From Bacteroidales bacterium GP4 (GTDB taxonomy: Bacteria > Bacteroidota > Bacteroidia > Bacteroidales > Muribaculaceae), in assembly GCA_001701065.1 (NCBI GenBank), contig DAAL01000027.1, positions 1-7,031 of the forward strand: a stretch of DNA of 7,031 nt. The letters are read 5' to 3'. Positions 5,435 through 7,031 of this stretch are shown here, piece by piece. The translations under genes and the position numbers were made by a program. Each line of letters starts with the position of its first letter. Positions within the stretch are counted from its first letter, which is position 1. The notes beneath the pieces were generated by a model. That model saw only the letters and a list, made by a program, of their open reading frames with translations, did not search any database and had not been told where the DNA came from.

Positions 5435-7006
5435 ATGACTACCAGTGTAAAATCAATTTATCTGCCCTTAATTCTCGTATTAATAGTTAATATCTTTGTT
5501 GCTTGTTCTTCAAGCGATAAAAATCGTAAAAACGAGGATGAGCAGAAGGCTTCCTATCATTATCAGGCAATGGATTTAAAATTAGCCGGTGGTTCTCCCC
5601 AAGAATGTATTGAACTTCAGAAAAAAGCTGTCGAACAACTTCGGCGAGGTGAAGCACCGGAATCCGGGACTGCTATACTTTCTCAAATGGGATATTTCTA
5701 TTCCCGCAACGGTGAATTCCTGAATGGACTGATGTTCCTGCAGGAGGCTACCGACTCCATGCGCAACACTCCCGACGAGGAGCTCGACAAAGATGGCGCA
5801 ATAACCCTATTGGGCAACACCGCTAACCTTTATGTCCGCATGGGTCTTTATGACGAGGCTTTGTCATTAAACACAAAAGCTATCGATGTGGCGACCGAGA
5901 TACACAGTACCCGAATTTCGGATCTTTTGCGAATGAGAGCACTCGTTTTTGAACAACAGGAAGAGTTGGATTCCACACTCAAATACATTAACAAAGCGAT
6001 AATGGTAACTTCACGACGAAAAGATTCTGTTCCGCCAACTGCCCGAATCCGCCCCGAAAACCAAAAGGCATACTTATTTATCGAACATGAAGATTACATG
6101 CCTGATTCCATCCCGATGGCAATAACAATTCTTGAGAAAAATATGCCTCTATCCAACTACACGTGGACCGATTCATTATTGATAGGACGTGGTTATGTAT
6201 TGACCGGAAATCCCCGGAAAGGACTTGAAATGATGAGGGCGGCTCTGCCAAATGAACGCACACAAGGGGACGAGAACCTCGAATTCTCGTTAAGGTTCTT
6301 CACTAAAAGCCTAATAGAAACCCAATTGTCGCCCGAAGACAGAAAATTATATGAGGAGTCGCAACGTCTCACTAAAATCTACAGAAAAAATCTCAGGGAC
6401 AATGCCCTTCTCGGAGCTGATTTCCACTACCGTACCTCTCTTATAAATAATGAGAAAAAGCTACTTGAAATGAGAGTGGCTCGCGCACGTGAACGGCTCA
6501 TATACAGTTCAATCCTTATTGTGATTATAATCGCCTCAATAGCCAGCTATTTCATCCGCCGTTACCGTCGTCAACGACAATTGTTGGAAGAAAAACAAGT
6601 GGCGTTACAACAGCTAATTGATGACCGAATCACACTCAATAAGCACATCGAGGAATTGAATTCTATCGTCCAGCAGAACATAGTTCCGGAGTCGGAACAA
6701 CCACAGCAGGAAGAAGAGCATATTCTCACGATGACCCTCCTTACGAAAAATGATGAACAGCATTTTCGCCAGCTGTTTAACGTCATCCATCCCGGATTCA
6801 TAGAGAAAATCCGAACCAATTTCCCCGAAATATCAAGCGGAAACGAGATAATATGCATGATGATACGACTCCACAAGTCCAATGAGGAAATATCGCTTGC
6901 GCTTGGCATAAAGCGGGAAAGCGTGGCAAAAGCCCGTTACCGCCTGCGCACTCTGTTCAACCTGCCCAAGGAAGTGGAACTCAACGATTTCATTGCATCA
7001 CTATAA
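5435..7006 (+). CDS. TPR sensor with transmembrane helix and C-terminal LuxR-like HTH
   Basis: Predicted one-polypeptide membrane regulator of 523 residues. Residues 1-24 are a hydrophobic signal ending in FVAC, so Cys24 may be lipidated. Residues about 40-290 are helical with TPR-like repeats, clearest at 78-105, 122-153 and 162-190 (for example GNTANLYVRMGLYDEALSLN). One transmembrane helix spans about 355-374 and is followed by RRYRRQRQ, which places the C-terminal part in the cytoplasm by the positive-inside rule. A coiled coil at 378-415 may mediate dimerisation. The end carries a LuxR-like HTH: EIICMMIRLHKSNEEISLAL (471-490), then the recognition-helix region KRESVAKARYRLRTLFNL (493-510). 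The TPR part would thus sense something in the periplasm and the HTH would bind DNA inside. Proteins of this layout are common in Bacteroidetes; their ligands are generally unknown. The first half is more AT-rich than lpxB. The start is supported by its promoter and signal. Confidence 0.85.
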   Translation: MTTSVKSIYLPLILVLIVNIFVACSSSDKNRKNEDEQKASYHYQAMDLKLAGGSPQECIELQKKAVEQLRRGEAPESGTAILSQMGYFYSRNGEFLNGLMFLQEATDSMRNTPDEELDKDGAITLLGNTANLYVRMGLYDEALSLNTKAIDVATEIHSTRISDLLRMRALVFEQQEELDSTLKYINKAIMVTSRRKDSVPPTARIRPENQKAYLFIEHEDYMPDSIPMAITILEKNMPLSNYTWTDSLLIGRGYVLTGNPRKGLEMMRAALPNERTQGDENLEFSLRFFTKSLIETQLSPEDRKLYEESQRLTKIYRKNLRDNALLGADFHYRTSLINNEKKLLEMRVARARERLIYSSILIVIIIASIASYFIRRYRRQRQLLEEKQVALQQLIDDRITLNKHIEELNSIVQQNIVPESEQPQQEEEHILTMTLLTKNDEQHFRQLFNVIHPGFIEKIRTNFPEISSGNEIICMMIRLHKSNEEISLALGIKRESVAKARYRLRTLFNLPKEVELNDFIASL

Positions 7007-7031
7007 ACAATAAGGAAGCCGATGCATCAGT

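Noticed and set aside
1..7031. CRISPR array, tRNA or rRNA genes, insertion sequences, integrase or attachment sites
   Set aside because: No repeat-spacer pattern, cloverleaf, transposase frame or flanking repeats were found in either strand.

Overview
The window looks like chromosomal DNA from a Gram-negative Bacteroidales bacterium, plausibly Muribaculaceae or a relative. The grounds are a lipid A gene (lpxB), a DUF4861 lipoprotein, a periplasmic-TPR/transmembrane/HTH regulator of a type common in Bacteroidetes, and six sites that fit the Bacteroidetes sigma-ABfr promoter pattern (TTG or TTTG, 19-20 bases, TAnnTTTG). The family-level placement is inference from gene content only.

Left part (1-2735). 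The window opens inside the 3' end of a Sfp-type phosphopantetheinyl transferase gene on the + strand. It converges with, and overlaps by 11 bases, a minus-strand gene row that reads DUF4861 lipoprotein, then HAD-family phosphatase, then uracil phosphoribosyltransferase (upp). A promoter lies before the DUF4861 gene and a second one directly before the HAD gene. The HAD-upp gap is only 15 bases, so these two are probably co-transcribed.

Middle (2814-4556). A SpoU/TrmH-type RNA 2'-O-methyltransferase gene runs divergently from the DUF4861 gene. It is followed by lpxB, which has its own promoter; the -33 element overlaps the methyltransferase stop codon. A hairpin that includes the lpxB stop codon may end this unit.

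Right part (4557-7031). An AT-rich stretch of almost 900 bases without a conventional gene is not empty. It holds (a) a + strand promoter followed about 145 bases later by a clear intrinsic terminator, which together delimit a candidate small RNA of about 170 nt; (b) a minus-strand ORF of 68 codons with an export-signal-like N-terminus and its own promoter; and (c) a divergent promoter driving a 523-residue protein with an N-terminal lipoprotein-like signal, TPRs, one transmembrane helix, a coiled coil and a C-terminal LuxR-like HTH. The last two share a regulatory region with repeated TGGAC half-sites. The most interesting hypothesis here is that the small exported product and the membrane-spanning regulator form a signalling pair, with the small RNA next to it. 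That is inference from layout, not demonstrated by the sequence.

Left and middle genes are mostly housekeeping: carrier-protein activation, pyrimidine salvage, RNA modification and lipid A synthesis. The right part is accessory or regulatory in character.
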